The notes below the pieces were generated by a model. The model did no database searches. It saw only the letters and a list, made by a program, of their open reading frames with translations, and was not told the origin of the DNA. DNA of 64,000 nt from Shinella zoogloeoides. Lineage in GTDB: Bacteria > Pseudomonadota > Alphaproteobacteria > Rhizobiales > Rhizobiaceae. Shown piece by piece: positions 17,116 through 25,948 of this stretch (its first letter is position 1; the number at the start of each line of letters is the position of its first letter). The DNA is taken from NCBI RefSeq assembly GCF_033705735.1, contig NZ_CP131131.1, positions 620,001 through 684,000 on the forward strand, in the 5' to 3' direction. Made by a program: the position numbers and the translations under genes.

Positions 17116-18483
17116 ATGAAGAGAGAAAAGCCAGACAAAGGGCCGGCCTATTCAGCGATTGCTGCACGTCTACAAGCTGAGATCGCTTCCGGGCTCTATC
17201 CGCCGGGCACTGCCCTTCCAACTCAACGCGATCTCGCCACCCAACTCGGCGTGAACGTCTCCACGATCCTGCGCGCTTATCAGGAACTTCAGGCGCGCGG
17301 ACTTGTGATGGGCAAAAAACGTCTCGGCACCATCGTTGCTTCACAGTCGTTTTCGCCGCCGGAAACCGCAGCCGGGACTGCCGAACTTGCCGACCTCACA
17401 TATAATTCTCCGCCCGTTTCGGATTTCATTCTCGCTTATGCTGCTGAACTCGCCCGCATCGGCAGCGATCCCCGCTTCAAGGAAGTGGAGAATTATTCTT
17501 CGCTGAACGGTTCGCTCTGGGCGCGCGCGGCGGGATGTCAGTGGATGGCGGAGGCTGGCTTCGCCACTACTCCCGACCGCGTCGTCGTCACGAGTGGCGC
17601 GCAGCATGGTCTGTTCACGGCGCTCGCCACCTTCATCAAGCCCGGTGATGTGGTGATGACCGATCGACTGACCTATTTCGGGTTACGCGCGCTTGCCGCA
17701 ACCCTTCAATTCTCTTTGCTTTGTGTCGATTCCGACGAGCAGGGCCTTATCCCGGATGCTATTGAAGCGCTTTGCCGAAATCACCGGATGGCCGCGCTTT
17801 TCGTCGTGCCTACATTACACAATCCCACCGCGAAGACGCTTGACGCAGAGCGAAGGGCCCGGATAGCTTCGCTGGCGCAGACCTTCGACTTCATCGTCGT
17901 CGAGGACGACGTCTATTCGCTGCTTGCAGAAAACGGACTGAGGCCAATCTCATCGATGTGTCCGGAGCGCGCCTTTTATATCACGACGGCTTCAAAGGCT
18001 CTCGCGCCCAGTCTCTGCTTGGGATACCTCGTTGCACCGGCCGACCATATCGGTATTGCGGCCGAATCCGCTCGCCTGACCGGATCCATGTCGACGCCTG
18101 TTTCTGCACTAATTATGAGTCGGTGGATCGAGGACGGCACTGCTCGCAGGCTGCTCGAGGCCAACCGGCGAGAAGTCAATAAGCGTCAAGTAATGGTCGC
18201 GGAAGTCTTCAGCGGCTTGGATTACCAGTCGGCGCCCTATTCAATGTTCCTGTGGCTGCGCTTGCCGCAGCCGTGGCGAGCGCTCGACTTCGCCGCCAGC
18301 TGCCGCCGCCGCGGTGTGAAGATCCTGCCGTCGCCCGATTTCGCCGCCGACAACAAGGAAATCGAGCAGGCGATCCGAATCAATATTTCCGGCTCCATCA
18401 CTATGGAGCGTCTGCGCCAAGCGCTGGAAACCATCCGAAGCCTCTGTGAGGATAGGCCTCGAGCGGTTCATGGATCGGTATAG
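17116..18483 (+). CDS. MocR-family (GntR/aminotransferase) transcriptional regulator
   Basis: 455 residues: an N-terminal winged helix (about 12-80, LPTQRDLATQLGVNVSTILRAYQELQ) and a fold-type I aminotransferase-like domain. The PLP lysine is in TTASKALAPSLCLGYL and the cofactor aspartate in FIVVEDDVYSLLAE. MocR proteins sense PLP adducts of amino acids and control nearby amino acid genes. It is divergent from the DadA-Pot operon, its likely target. The ATG at 17116 is used; the frame is open further upstream without a good start. Confidence 0.92.
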   Translation: MKREKPDKGPAYSAIAARLQAEIASGLYPPGTALPTQRDLATQLGVNVSTILRAYQELQARGLVMGKKRLGTIVASQSFSPPETAAGTAELADLTYNSPPVSDFILAYAAELARIGSDPRFKEVENYSSLNGSLWARAAGCQWMAEAGFATTPDRVVVTSGAQHGLFTALATFIKPGDVVMTDRLTYFGLRALAATLQFSLLCVDSDEQGLIPDAIEALCRNHRMAALFVVPTLHNPTAKTLDAERRARIASLAQTFDFIVVEDDVYSLLAENGLRPISSMCPERAFYITTASKALAPSLCLGYLVAPADHIGIAAESARLTGSMSTPVSALIMSRWIEDGTARRLLEANRREVNKRQVMVAEVFSGLDYQSAPYSMFLWLRLPQPWRALDFAASCRRRGVKILPSPDFAADNKEIEQAIRINISGSITMERLRQALETIRSLCEDRPRAVHGSV

Positions 18484-18656
18484 CAGATGGCAAGTGACTA
18501 GCCGTATGGGCTTTGAAAGCTTGCACGTTTGTCTTGCGCCGGTCCGCGTCCGGCTCGGATTTCGTGGGCGAGAGTCATGGAAGAATCGGGAGGAGGGGTG
18601 GTTCGTATTCCTTCAATACCAAAAGCGGGTTAGCTGTCATCCTAGCCACGCCAGCG

Positions 18657-18900
18657 TCATGCCTCGCTAGCAATCTCGACAGCGCGATAGTGGGCTGCGA
18701 TTGCCGCGAGGTTGAGTGGACTTTTCAGGGTGTCGTTATCCATAAGTACGCGGAGCGATGCTTGGGTGGTGCTGCCTGGGCTGATGACCTAGCGGCGCAA
18801 TTCTGTAGGGGAAATGTCGGCGGCCTTTGCCAGGGCACCGGCGCCGGAGACGATTTCCCTTGCAAGCGCCAGGGCGGTTTGTGGCGGCAGGCCAAGGTGA
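18657..18900 (-). pseudogene. C-terminal remnant of pyrroline-5-carboxylate reductase (ProC)
   Basis: Read on the minus strand this gives GLPPQTALALAREIVSGAG, then PTELRR, an in-frame TAG at 18789-18791, VISPGSTTQASLRVL, and an end in HYRAVEIASEA before TGA. The SPGGTTQA segment and the preceding helix are the C-terminal dimerisation domain of ProC. The N-terminal NAD(P) domain is absent. The premature stop and truncation show it is dead. Confidence 0.65.
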
Positions 18901-19123
18901 CTACCTCGTGGCCATGCTGCCGCAGAACTTCAATCTCGCCCTCGGGCTCTGGTATTTCTGCAATCAGAGCGCCCTGTCGCCGGCGCCGGAAGCGGTGGAC
19001 TATCGTCCGCTAGCCAACGCCATCCTCTGCGCAGACAGCGAAAGAGCCCGCGGCCTGATGCGCCAGCACGTCGCACATGATTCCGACCGCGTGCGCGATC
19101 TTCTGTTCAAGGACTCCGCCTGA
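18899..19123 (+). pseudogene. C-terminal fragment of a GntR/FCD regulator
   Basis: The plus-strand frame reads YLVAMLPQNFNLALGLWYF and later ADSERARGLMRQHVAHDSD before TGA at 19121, which is the last part of an FCD ligand-binding domain. The winged helix and most of the FCD domain are missing, and the sequence abuts the ProC remnant on the other strand. It is a deletion junction rather than a working gene. Confidence 0.6.
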
Positions 19124-19233
19124 TCTGACAGGTGCCCCGCTGAAATCCGGCGGACTTGCCGATACCGGGAGGCCGGGTTACACGAGACAGGTTCTGCCAT
19201 GCCGCCCCTAGGTGCGGCGAAGCGATTGCCAAG

Positions 19234-20040
19234 GTGACGAGCTTGTCCTCTGATGACCCGAAAAGTGCCGACGATACCGATCCGCTGATGGTGCGATCCG
19301 TGGAAAAGGCGTTTCGGGTGTTGGAGGCCTTTGACGGCACCAACAGGACCCTCAGTCTGGCGCAGATCGGCGCGAATGTCGGCCTCGACAAGAGCGCCGC
19401 GCAACGTTTTACCCATACACTGAACAAGCTGGGCTATTTGCAAAAGGACCCGGTGACCAAGCGTTTCGAGCTCAGCCTGCGCAGCCTCGAAATGGCGCGC
19501 CATTTCATCACAGCCAACCCGCTGGTCAACCAGGCGATGCCCTATCTCCTCCATCTCAGCCGCGAGACGGAGGAGGCGGTCAACCTCACGCTGCCTGACG
19601 GTACGGAGATCGTCTTCGCTGCCCGTTTCATGAGCCGCCATATGCTCAACACCGATGTCGTCGTTGGCACGCGTATGCCTGCCTTCTGCACGGCGCCGGG
19701 TCGGGCGATCCTCTCCCGACTGCCGGCGGCGGAGGCTCTCTCGCTCATCGAGCGGTCGCCCTTGCAGGCCTTCACGCCGCAGACGGTACACACGGTCGAT
19801 GGGCTGGTCGAACGGCTCGATGCCGCACGTAGTGCCGGTTATGCTACGACTTGGGGTGAGTTCTTTCCAGGCGATCTCTCGGTCGCTGCCGCGGTGATTG
19901 ACCAGATCGGACGTCCTGTTGCAGCGGTCAATATCGGTGTGTCCAACGCGCGCTACACGGCGGAAAAGGCGGAAGAGACATTCGCGCCTCTTGTCGTGGC
20001 AGCCGCGCGCTCGATCTCGCAGGCCTCCTCTACCTTCTAA
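19234..20040 (+). CDS. IclR-family transcriptional regulator
   Basis: About 268 residues. The winged helix lies near residues 18-80 (SLAQIGANVGLDKSAAQRFTHTL) and is followed by the IclR effector domain with TAPGRAILSRLP and GEFFPGDLSVAAAVID. IclR proteins control degradation of aromatic and other carboxylic acids. The start is uncertain: GTG at 19234 is used, ATG at 19288 is just before the helix-turn-helix. It is followed by a strong terminator, so the downstream catabolic genes are transcribed from their own promoter, which it probably controls. Confidence 0.88.
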   Translation: MTSLSSDDPKSADDTDPLMVRSVEKAFRVLEAFDGTNRTLSLAQIGANVGLDKSAAQRFTHTLNKLGYLQKDPVTKRFELSLRSLEMARHFITANPLVNQAMPYLLHLSRETEEAVNLTLPDGTEIVFAARFMSRHMLNTDVVVGTRMPAFCTAPGRAILSRLPAAEALSLIERSPLQAFTPQTVHTVDGLVERLDAARSAGYATTWGEFFPGDLSVAAAVIDQIGRPVAAVNIGVSNARYTAEKAEETFAPLVVAAARSISQASSTF

Positions 20041-20063
20041 CGCCTTCAATGCACGATTTTCGA

Positions 20064-20095
20064 GCCTTCGCCGACCTGCCGGCGAGGGCTTTTTT
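20064..20095 (+). terminator. Rho-independent terminator of the IclR gene
   Basis: GCCTTCGCCG (20064-20073) pairs with CGGCGAGGGC (20080-20089) around an ACCTGC loop, with one G-T pair, and is followed by TTTTTT. This is a textbook intrinsic terminator 24 bases after the IclR stop. Confidence 0.9.
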
Positions 20096-20112
20096 ATGTC
20101 GTGAAAACCCCA

Positions 20113-20160
20113 TTGACAATTTCGTGTATTGAAATACGATACTTAGTATCGAAATATAAT
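20113..20160 (+). promoter_or_regulatory. Promoter and palindromic operators of the catabolic operon
   Basis: TTGACA (20113-20118) is a perfect -35 box with a weak -10 (TACGAT, 20135-20140) 16 bases on. GTATT-GA-AATAC at 20126-20137 and CGATAC-TTA-GTATCG at 20137-20151 are perfect inverted repeats that cover the spacer, the -10 and the start region. A third AT-rich half-like site follows. Repression by the neighbouring IclR protein is the simplest reading. Confidence 0.6.
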
Positions 20161-20173
20161 ACGACGGATCGCA

Positions 20174-20947
20174 ATGACAAATTTCATTTTGACAGAGCAG
20201 CGCGGCTCTTGCCGCGTGATCACGCTGAATCGCCCTGAGGTTCTCAATGCCTGGCATTCCCACATGCGCCTTGACCTCATGGCTGCGTTGGAATCCGCCG
20301 AAGAGGACGCCGCCGTCGGTGCGATCATCATGACCGGGGCAGGCGAACGCGCCTTTGGTGCCGGGCAGGATCTTAACGAGACCAAGACTTTCGACCCCGA
20401 CCGCGCGGAGCTCTGGATCGGCGAATGGGAGCGGCTCTACGATCGGATCCGCAGCCTCTCCAAGCCGTTGATCATGGCGCTGAACGGCCTGGCTGCAGGC
20501 TCGGCTTTCCAGGTGACCTTGCTCGGCGATTTCCGCATCGGCCATGACGGCGTGAAGATGGGGCAGCCGGAGATCAATTCCGGGATCGCGAGCACGACTG
20601 GTCCATGGATCATGATGGAGATGATCGGGCTTGCGCGCACCACCGACCTGACCCTCAGCGGTCGCATGATGGAGGCGGCGGAATGCGTCGCCATCGGCCT
20701 CATCAACCGGATCGTCCCGCGCGTGGAGGTGCTGGAAGCATCATTGGCGCTCGGCGAACAGCTTGCCGCCAAGCCGCGGCTTGCCATGAAGCTCAACAAG
20801 CAGCGTTTCCGTGAAGTCACCGAGGTCCGTTTCCGCGACGCGCTTGCAGCCGGCGTGCGCAACCAGCGCATCGCCTATGGCGACGGCGAGCCCAACCGCA
20901 TGATGGAACAGTTTTTCGCCGCCAAATCAAAGGCGAAGTCCGGCTGA
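20174..20947 (+). CDS. Enoyl-CoA hydratase/isomerase family protein
   Basis: 257 residues with the crotonase fold: LNRPEVLNAW, the oxyanion-hole segments GAGERAFGAGQDL and ALNGLAAGSAFQ, and GQPEINSGIA with the first catalytic glutamate. The second usual glutamate position is not obvious in this alignment, so the reaction may be isomerisation or aldol-type cleavage rather than simple hydration. It is the first gene after the IclR-type promoter and precedes an acyl-CoA ligase. Confidence 0.88.
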   Translation: MTNFILTEQRGSCRVITLNRPEVLNAWHSHMRLDLMAALESAEEDAAVGAIIMTGAGERAFGAGQDLNETKTFDPDRAELWIGEWERLYDRIRSLSKPLIMALNGLAAGSAFQVTLLGDFRIGHDGVKMGQPEINSGIASTTGPWIMMEMIGLARTTDLTLSGRMMEAAECVAIGLINRIVPRVEVLEASLALGEQLAAKPRLAMKLNKQRFREVTEVRFRDALAAGVRNQRIAYGDGEPNRMMEQFFAAKSKAKSG

Positions 20948-20976
20948 ACCGCATTGCAGTCCGCTTTTCAAGATCA

Positions 20977-22524
20977 ATGATTTTTCAGGACTATAGTGTG
21001 GAAGACCAAGGTTTCATTTCTCGCCTGCCGGCTCGGGCCGCCGCTTCGCCCGATGCCATCTATTCGACGTTCGACGGCGAACCGATCACCTTTGCCGCTC
21101 TTCATTCCAAATCGGACAATGTCGCGGTCGCGCTTCGTCGCCTCGGCGTCGAGAAGGGTGATCGCGTGGCGCTGATGCTGCGCAACAGCCCCGACAGCCT
21201 CGCCGTGCTGTTCGCCATTGCCAAGTGCGGCGCCGTCTGGGTGCCAGTGAATGTGCATCTGCGTGGCGACGGGTTGAAATACATTCTGGAACATTGCGAT
21301 CCGCGCGTCGTCTTCGCCGATCGTGATCTCTTTCCGAATATCTCGGAATGCGGTGCCGACATCTCGGCGTTCCGGCTCATCGCAGAGGCAGGCGACACGG
21401 AATCGCTCGACCGGCTTGCCAACGGCGATCACGTTTTTGCTGAGCCGCTGCCGGCAGCCGATGACCTCTTTGCGCTGAATTACACGTCCGGCACGACCGG
21501 CCGCCCGAAGGGGGTGCGCGTCACCCATCGCATGTTACGCTATGCGGCGGAGGGCGCGATGCTCTGCTCGGATGCGCGCGATGGCGATGTCTTCTTCGTC
21601 TGGGAGCCGCTTTATCACATCGGTGGCGCGCAGCTTATCCCGATCCCGTTGCTGCGCGACGTCAAACTGTCCATGGTGCAGCGCTTCAGCGCCAGTCGTT
21701 TCTGGGATCAGGTGCGCGACTGCGGCGCGACGCAGATCCACTATCTCGGTGGTGTGTTGCAGATCCTCCTCAAGCAGCCAGAGAGTGCGCGCGATCGTGA
21801 CCACAAGGTTCGCGCCGCCTGGGGCGGTGGTTGCCCGCGCGATATCTGGCGCGCCTTCGAGGAGCGCTTCGGCACCCCACTGCGCGAATGCTACGGCATG
21901 ACGGAATCCTCCAGCATCACCACATTCAACGCGGCCGGCGTACTCGGCTCCGTCGGCACGCCTGTGCCTTGGCTTTCCGTCGAGATTCTCGACGAACAGG
22001 GTGCGCCCGTAGCGGCGGGCGTGCATGGCGAGATCGTCGTCCATCCGCGTCAGGCGGGCGCGGTCTTCGCCGGCTATTTCCGCAATGAAGAGGCGACAGC
22101 CAAGGCGCTCCGGCCGGACGGTTTCCACACCGGCGACCTTGGCATGATCGATGCGGACGGCAACCTCTTTTTCCTCGGCCGGCTGACGGACAGCGTTCGG
22201 GTGAAGGGCGAGAACGTTTCGGCCTTCGAGGTGGAGCACGTCGCCGGCAGTCATCCGATGGTTGAAGACTGCGCGCTGATCGGCGTCAAGGCCGAGGTCG
22301 GCGAACAGGAGATCAAGCTGTTTATCAAGCCCAAGGAAGGGGTGGCCATCGACTATCCGGCTTTCTCCGATTGGCTTGCTCATCGTCTGGCGCCGTTCCA
22401 GAACCCGCGCTACCTCACCGTGGTCGAGGAGTTCGAGCGCACGCCAAGCCAGCGCATCATGAAGCACCGACTGCCCGCATCCGTCGAGGGCAGCTGGGAC
22501 AGGCAGCAACGCACCGGCCGATGA
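20977..22524 (+). CDS. Acyl-CoA synthetase (AMP-forming)
   Basis: 515 residues of the ANL superfamily: LNYTSGTTGRPKGVRVTH (AMP/phosphate loop) at about 167-184, CYGMTESSS (adenine contact), HTGDLGMID, and the C-terminal catalytic lysine in SQRIMKHRLP. It should activate a carboxylic acid to its CoA thioester, the entry step for the neighbouring crotonase. Substrate cannot be read from the sequence; it resembles crotonobetaine/carnitine- and cyclohexanecarboxylate-type ligases in general layout. Confidence 0.9.
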   Translation: MIFQDYSVEDQGFISRLPARAAASPDAIYSTFDGEPITFAALHSKSDNVAVALRRLGVEKGDRVALMLRNSPDSLAVLFAIAKCGAVWVPVNVHLRGDGLKYILEHCDPRVVFADRDLFPNISECGADISAFRLIAEAGDTESLDRLANGDHVFAEPLPAADDLFALNYTSGTTGRPKGVRVTHRMLRYAAEGAMLCSDARDGDVFFVWEPLYHIGGAQLIPIPLLRDVKLSMVQRFSASRFWDQVRDCGATQIHYLGGVLQILLKQPESARDRDHKVRAAWGGGCPRDIWRAFEERFGTPLRECYGMTESSSITTFNAAGVLGSVGTPVPWLSVEILDEQGAPVAAGVHGEIVVHPRQAGAVFAGYFRNEEATAKALRPDGFHTGDLGMIDADGNLFFLGRLTDSVRVKGENVSAFEVEHVAGSHPMVEDCALIGVKAEVGEQEIKLFIKPKEGVAIDYPAFSDWLAHRLAPFQNPRYLTVVEEFERTPSQRIMKHRLPASVEGSWDRQQRTGR

Positions 22525-22576
22525 GGTCCGGTCCCGATACGCACACAATCGAATACCCCAAGGGGAGACAGTCAGA

Positions 22577-23680
22577 ATGAAGGCCGCCGTTCTCTACACG
22601 TTCAACGAAGACCTCGTCATCGAGGATGTGCCGATCGCTAATCCCGGCGATCGAGAGGTGCTGGTGCGCATCATCGCGACCGGCGTCTGCCACAGCGATC
22701 TCAGCGCCGCAAAGGGCAAGTCGCGCCCCAGCCTGCCCGTCATCCTTGGCCATGAAGCGGCCGGCATTGTCGAGCGCACCGGTTCGGCAGTGTCGAAGGT
22801 GAAGAAGGGCGACCACGTCATTCTCTCCTGGGCGCCCAACTGCGGCGAATGCTTCTACTGCCACAAGCGCCTGCCGACCATGTGCGACACCTATGGTGAC
22901 GCTGCGGGCGGCAACACGCTCTGGAACGGTGCCCGCCGGCTCGGCAGTGCGCAAAAGCCGGTCAATCATTTCACCTGCGTGTCGAGTTTTGCAGAACTTG
23001 CGGTCGTGCCGGAAGCAGGCTGCTCCAAGATCGAGCACGACATTCCCTTTGAGGTCGCAGCTCTCGTCGGTTGCGCGGTAACGACGGGTTTCGGCGCGGT
23101 GGTGAACGATGCGCGCGTCGAGCCCGGCGAGATTGTCGGTGTCATCGGTGTCGGTGGTGTGGGCATCAATGCCATCCATGCGGCGTCCGTCGCTGGGGCC
23201 GAAGCGGTCGTCGCCATCGATATCAATCCGGAAAAGGAAGCGGTCGCCCGTTCGTTCGGCGCAACGCACTTTCTGAATTCCGCAACGCAGGATGTCACCG
23301 CGGAACTGAAGGCGCTGAGCCGCGGCCGCGGACCCGATAGCATCATCGATTGCACCGGGCGGCCCGCGGCAATCGCACTTGCCTATGACAGCGTCCGGCT
23401 CGGCGGTTCAGTGATTTCCGTGGGTATCGCCGCCAAGGGCGAGATGGTCTCGCTCCCGGCCTCGACTTTGCCGAATACCCAGAAGCGCATCATCGGCAGC
23501 AACTATGGCGGCGGGGTTCCGGAGCGTGATTTCGAACGCATCCTCGGCCTCTACCGGGCCGGCCGTTTCGACCTGGATCGCCAGGTCGGTGCGCGCGTGC
23601 CGCTGGAGCAGATCAATGAGGCCTTCCGCTGGCTGCAGCAAGGCGTTCTTGCCCGCACGCTCGTGTGCTTCGACCGCTGA
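22577..23680 (+). CDS. Zinc-dependent alcohol dehydrogenase
   Basis: 367 residues of the medium-chain family. GVCHSDLSAAKG and GHEAAGIVE give catalytic zinc ligands, NCGECFYCHKRLPTMC gives the four structural zinc cysteines, and GVIGVGGVGINAIHAASVAGA is the NAD(P) loop. It resembles aryl-alcohol or class III-type enzymes. It would oxidise an alcohol formed in, or entering, the pathway, feeding the aldehyde dehydrogenase encoded 13 bases downstream. Confidence 0.93.
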   Translation: MKAAVLYTFNEDLVIEDVPIANPGDREVLVRIIATGVCHSDLSAAKGKSRPSLPVILGHEAAGIVERTGSAVSKVKKGDHVILSWAPNCGECFYCHKRLPTMCDTYGDAAGGNTLWNGARRLGSAQKPVNHFTCVSSFAELAVVPEAGCSKIEHDIPFEVAALVGCAVTTGFGAVVNDARVEPGEIVGVIGVGGVGINAIHAASVAGAEAVVAIDINPEKEAVARSFGATHFLNSATQDVTAELKALSRGRGPDSIIDCTGRPAAIALAYDSVRLGGSVISVGIAAKGEMVSLPASTLPNTQKRIIGSNYGGGVPERDFERILGLYRAGRFDLDRQVGARVPLEQINEAFRWLQQGVLARTLVCFDR

Positions 23681-23693
23681 CTGACGAAATCCA

Positions 23694-25139
23694 ATGAGAC
23701 AGAATATGTATCCTGATACCCAACTCTTCATCGCCGGCGAATGGACGAACGGCTCAGACGGTGAAACGCTCGCGGTTCTCAATCCGGCGACCGGCGGCGA
23801 AATCGGCCGTGTCGCGAAAGCGACCACCCGCGACATGGATCGTGTGCTCGCAGCCGCTGCCAAAGCCTTCGAACAGTGGCGCAAGACGACGGCACGCGAC
23901 CGCGCAAAACTGCTCCATGCGGCCGCCGACAATCTGCGTGCCCGTATCGATGATATCGCGCCCGTCCTGACCATGGAACAGGGCAAGCCGCTTGCCGAAG
24001 CCCGGTCGGAACTGCGCAACGCCGATGATGTCATCCGCTGGTTCGCGGAAGAGGCCATCCGCTCCTACGGCCGCATCATCCCGGCGCGCACGCCCGGCGT
24101 GCAGCAGATGGTCATGAAGGAGCCGATCGGCGTGGTCGCTGCGTTCACGCCCTGGAACTATCCGGTCGCCCAGGCGATCCGCAAGATTTGCGCGGCTCTT
24201 GCCGCCGGCTGCACGGTCATCCTGAAGGCCGCCGAAGAGGCGCCGGCCTCCTGCGCAGCCATGGTTCGCGCCTTTGCCGATGCCGGTTTCCCTGATGGCG
24301 CGATCAACCTTCTCTACGGCACACCTTCGGAAATTTCCGAGTATCTCATTCCGCATCCGGTGATCCGCAAGGTGTCCTTCACCGGTTCGACGCCGGTCGG
24401 CAAACATCTGACCGCGGTCGCCGGCGCCCACATGAAGCGGGTGACGATGGAGCTGGGCGGCCATGCGCCGTACATCGTCTGCGCCGATGCGGACCTTTCG
24501 TCCGCGGTTTCGATGCTGGCCGGCCACAAGTTCCACAATGCGGGCCAGGTCTGCATCGCGCCGACGCGCGTGCTGGTGGAAGAGCCTGTCTTCGACACTG
24601 TCCTCGAAGACTTCGTCACCGCGGCGAAGGCCGTGAAGGTGGGAGATGGTCTTTCCGACGGTATCGACATGGGGCCGATGGCGAATGCCCGCCGCCTCGA
24701 CGCGATGGACCGACTGATCGGCGACGCGGTCGCCAAGGGCGGCCGCCTGCTGACCGGCGGCAACCGCATCGGCAATGCCGGCTTCTTCTTCGAGCCGACG
24801 GTGCTGGCCGACGTGCCGCAGGACGCCGCGATCATGAACGAGGAGCCGTTTGGGCCTGTCGCGGTCGTCAACCGTTTCGCGGCGGTGGATGCGGCAATTG
24901 CCGAGGCGAACCGGTTGCCGTTCGGCTTGGCCGCCTATGCCTTCACGCGGTCCCAGAGACACGCGCAGCGTTTCGCCGAAGACATCGAAACGGGCATGCT
25001 TTCGATCAACGATTACGGCCTTGCCTATGCGGAGGTTCCCTTCAACGGCGTGAAGGATTCCGGGTACGGCTCCGAGGGCGGGCCTGAGGCACTTGAGACA
25101 TTCCAGACGATCAAGTTCGTTTCACAGGCGAGTTTGTGA
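23694..25139 (+). CDS. NAD(P)-dependent aldehyde dehydrogenase
   Basis: 481 residues. FTPWNYPVAQAIRKICAALAAG, SFTGSTPVGK, the catalytic glutamate in MELGGHAPYIV and the nucleophilic cysteine in NAGQVCIAPTR are all present, as in succinate-semialdehyde-type (GabD) dehydrogenases. It converts an aldehyde to the acid, probably the ADH product. ATG at 23706 is an alternative start. An A/T-rich inverted repeat follows the gene. Confidence 0.92.
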   Translation: MRQNMYPDTQLFIAGEWTNGSDGETLAVLNPATGGEIGRVAKATTRDMDRVLAAAAKAFEQWRKTTARDRAKLLHAAADNLRARIDDIAPVLTMEQGKPLAEARSELRNADDVIRWFAEEAIRSYGRIIPARTPGVQQMVMKEPIGVVAAFTPWNYPVAQAIRKICAALAAGCTVILKAAEEAPASCAAMVRAFADAGFPDGAINLLYGTPSEISEYLIPHPVIRKVSFTGSTPVGKHLTAVAGAHMKRVTMELGGHAPYIVCADADLSSAVSMLAGHKFHNAGQVCIAPTRVLVEEPVFDTVLEDFVTAAKAVKVGDGLSDGIDMGPMANARRLDAMDRLIGDAVAKGGRLLTGGNRIGNAGFFFEPTVLADVPQDAAIMNEEPFGPVAVVNRFAAVDAAIAEANRLPFGLAAYAFTRSQRHAQRFAEDIETGMLSINDYGLAYAEVPFNGVKDSGYGSEGGPEALETFQTIKFVSQASL

Positions 25140-25146
25140 AAATCAT

Positions 25147-25203
25147 AAAAATGAAATCTTGACTTCATTTTTTCATTAGTGTGAATTTCGTTCTGAAGTG
25201 AAC
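25147..25203 (+). promoter_or_regulatory. Inverted repeat and possible internal promoter
   Basis: AAAAATGAA (25147-25155) and TTCATTTTT (25164-25172) form a perfect 9-bp inverted repeat, and TTGACT (25159-25164) could be a -35 box with TGAATT 17 bases on. GTGAATTT at 25181 and GAAGTGAAC at 25195 follow. A similar TTGACTTC...GTGAATTT pair precedes the XRE-cupin gene at 32293-32339, so this may be a regulated internal promoter for the acetoacetate decarboxylase-like gene. Confidence 0.4.
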
Positions 25204-25225
25204 ACACAGGAAAGACCCCTCTGCC

Positions 25226-25921
25226 ATGTCCCAGAACGCCTATGCCCTCCCGCAGCGCGCGCCCCTCTATCAGGCGCCGCCGTTCGATTACAAAGCCTTC
25301 AGCAAGGTCAGCGTGTTCTGCCGCGTTGACGAGGCGGCGATCCGCGCGGCTTTGCCGGCGCAGTTCGACGTCCGGGGCGACGTTATCGAATTCTTCATCA
25401 TGGACGTGCCGGCCGGCGGCGCGCTCGGGTCCTATGCGGAAGGCGGCATCGTGGTGCCGATCAGCTACCAGGGTCGCCCGGGCGGTCACGTGCTGTACGA
25501 GATCGTCACCAATGATGACTCCATGGCGGTCGGCCGCGAGGTCTGGGGTTATCCGAAGAAAATGGGCGAAGTCGAGTGGAAGGCGAGCGAAACGGCAGTC
25601 ACGGCCAAGCTCTCGCGCCGCGGCACGTCGTTGATCGAGATCGACTTCAAGGCTGATGGTCCGGCCTTCGAGAAGCCGGCTCTACACCCGCGTTTCCAGA
25701 CCCGTATCATTCCGTCACCGGAAAATGCGGCCGTCGAGACGCAGATCATCGAAAACTCGCTCGGTCAGTCCGAAACGCTCCGTCATGCCCTCGGCAGGGC
25801 CGAGATCAAGATCGGTGGCAGCGCCAGCGATCCGTTCTCCGACTTCCAGATCCGCGAGATCGTCGGTGCGGAAATGATCGTCGCCAACTTCGTCCTCGGC
25901 TTCGGCAAAATCGTCGGCTGA
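25226..25921 (+). CDS. Acetoacetate decarboxylase-family protein
   Basis: 231 residues. GREVWGYPKKMGEVEW carries the two adjacent lysines (the second position of the pair tunes the Schiff-base lysine) of acetoacetate decarboxylase, and the glycine-rich YQGRPGGHVLYEIV segment precedes it. It would decarboxylate a 3-keto acid, or, as for several ADC-like enzymes, act in aldol/dehydration chemistry. It sits between an ALDH and an SDR in the catabolic run. The typical ADC length is about 245. Confidence 0.88.
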   Translation: MSQNAYALPQRAPLYQAPPFDYKAFSKVSVFCRVDEAAIRAALPAQFDVRGDVIEFFIMDVPAGGALGSYAEGGIVVPISYQGRPGGHVLYEIVTNDDSMAVGREVWGYPKKMGEVEWKASETAVTAKLSRRGTSLIEIDFKADGPAFEKPALHPRFQTRIIPSPENAAVETQIIENSLGQSETLRHALGRAEIKIGGSASDPFSDFQIREIVGAEMIVANFVLGFGKIVG

Positions 25922-25948
25922 AAACGAGCTGAACAGGGAACCGTACAC

